A stretch of DNA of 64,000 nt from Trichoplax sp. H2 (Eukaryota; Placozoa; Uniplacotomia; Trichoplacea): the NCBI GenBank assembly GCA_003344405.1, contig NOWV01000031.1, forward strand, positions 372,001 to 436,000. Direction: 5' to 3'. The notes under the pieces were generated by a model. It worked only from the letters and a program-made list of their open reading frames with translations. It had not been told where the DNA came from and made no database searches. Each line of letters opens with the position of its first letter. Position 1 is the stretch's first letter. The translations under genes were made by a program, and so were the position numbers. Below, in pieces: positions 62,901 to 64,000 of this stretch.

Positions 62901-64000
62901 TATATGAAGTAAAGCCAGGCTCAATATAATCGGAAATTACGATGTTGCCGGCTGGACGCAAGGCGATAGTGTAATAGGTAAAAGCACCCACAAATAAGAG
63001 ATAAACTATCAGATTGGTATAGTATAGTGGAATGCCAAATGTGCGCCTATAAATTTGGATAGAACAAAATATATCATACGGAATAGCTCCAGTACAGGGA
63101 TGAAAACTTGTAATGGCCTTTCTTGAAACGCTTTAACTAATTTTTTACACTTTAGTCGTAAAACTAGCATAAAAATACGATACGCTTTATCCTTTAGTTA
63201 ATTTCAAGTGCAATACACTAGAGCTTTGGCACAGAACTTGGTGAGAACTATCGCTATGACTACAAACCATTTAGCATCAAGTAAAGCCTGGGATAATTCA
63301 TGCAGCAATAATCCTGTTCTTTCATGTTCAATCATAGTCTAATCGTCGACAATTGTGAATAAGTAAGGAATTAAAATTGGAAAAAATATTCCACCATATC
63401 AAGGTATAATCGACTCTGTTAGAAATCTCAAAATCAAAATCAGAATTTAAAGCCCTCTTACCATTAGCGCGTTACATTTACATTTATTTTTTGAGCTCTC
63501 TCTTAAACGCATTTCTACCATGGGTTCTGGATCTAATATTGAGTAATCGTAAACAATCTAAAAAGTGAGAAAGAAATCGCTAAGACACTCAGTTTGATAT
63601 AAATATCATACAGTATATATTGATTCTATAAGCATTCTCGTCACTTTTTGAATATAATCGATTAACGACTAAAATTGGAAGAATGAACTACATTCGGATA
63701 ATTTTGTAGCTAAATACCAATTCTGTAATGATATACATCACTACCAGATTTATTAATCTTTTCGTTATAATCTGTGGTTGCATTTATTATTCGTTTAAAA
63801 ATTTTGCATAGCAAGTACAAATAAGGATTAAAGTATTTATCGATCTTCTGAAACTTCTTGGAGCAATGTCAAAAATAAATCCTATCGATATTGTTTACAA
63901 ATTGTTATATCATAAATCGATTAGGACAAAATCTCAACTTTAAGCCGATTGATTCAGATGAAATCTTGAATCTATGACGGCGATTTTGTTAACTTAAGTT
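59936..64000 (-). CDS. TRPA1-like channel, copy E (3' half; 5' half beyond window)
   Basis: Eleven exons equal to exons 17-27 of the full genes: 63462-63557, 63268-63338, 62854-63046, 62618-62710, 62213-62379, 61733-61793, 61491-61559, 61193-61381, 60948-61118, 60222-60325, 59936-60035. All are in frame. Exon 17 reads IVYDYSILDPEP, exon 18 has the pre-S1 helix, and the S1-S2 loop has an N-E-T sequon. The pore is MVGELDY, with Val where the other copies have Leu. S6 and the helix keep MNLMVGLAVGDI. The tail exon 26 is the most diverged of the family. In the other copies the next upstream exon is 530-640 bp away, so it should lie just past 64000; the 440 bp before the edge are intron. Probably functional, but the ankyrin half cannot be judged here. 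Confidence 0.88.

Noticed and set aside
1-64000. tRNA, rRNA or other structural RNA genes
   Set aside because: No clover-leaf A/B boxes or rRNA core sequences were recognised by eye on either strand; a covariance search was not possible here.

Overview
This is an AT-rich, intron-dense eukaryotic nuclear sequence with one 20-N assembly gap. Nearly all coding sequence is on the minus strand and split into small exons (about 48-294 nt) with GT-AG introns. Two gene types are recognisable from translated exons: one gene for the zeta subunit of adaptor complex AP-5 (AP5Z1/SPG48), and a tandem array of TRPA-type (TRPA1-like) ankyrin-repeat cation channels. The exon richness, animal-type TRPA channels and AT bias suggest an early-branching animal. 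A placozoan such as Trichoplax or a relative is my best guess; this is inference from style, not a database match.

Layout, left to right. 1-1130: no gene seen. 1131-6733: AP5Z1 on the minus strand, about 21 exons, most joined in consistent phase; its first exon was not found. 6777-8115: degenerate satellite of about twelve ~110-bp units. 8.7-11.1 kb: old dispersed repeats, a TA microsatellite and a solo-LTR-like element. 11159-20839: TRPA copy A (27 exons, ~1,097 aa). 20.8-24.0 kb: its upstream region plus a clean solo LTR with a 5-bp target duplication. 24027-27332: TRPA copy B, a 5'-truncated, frameshifted pseudogene holding only the membrane half. 28683-39180: copy C (27 exons, ~1,088 aa). 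42441-53571: copy D (27 exons, ~1,085 aa) with an LTR inside an intron. 56.9-57.8 kb: decayed exons of a further copy. 58547-59695: an LTR insertion and an apparent empty copy of the same site on the two sides of the gap. 59936-64000: copy E, the membrane half of another gene that continues past the right edge.

Copies A, C and D share exon order and phase throughout, and nearly all exon lengths: a start exon of 21 codons, sixteen ankyrin repeats, a pre-S1 linker, S1-S6 with the pore, a TRP-like helix after S6, and a short tail. The family expanded by head-to-tail duplication, with remnants between the genes. The pore carries Gly-Glu-Leu/Ile-Asp-Tyr where vertebrate TRPA1 has Gly-Asp-Ile-Asn-Tyr. 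Cysteines are scarce in the linker that senses electrophiles in vertebrate TRPA1. The copies probably form tetrameric sensory cation channels at the cell membrane and differ mostly in the S1-S2 extracellular loop and the cytoplasmic tail.
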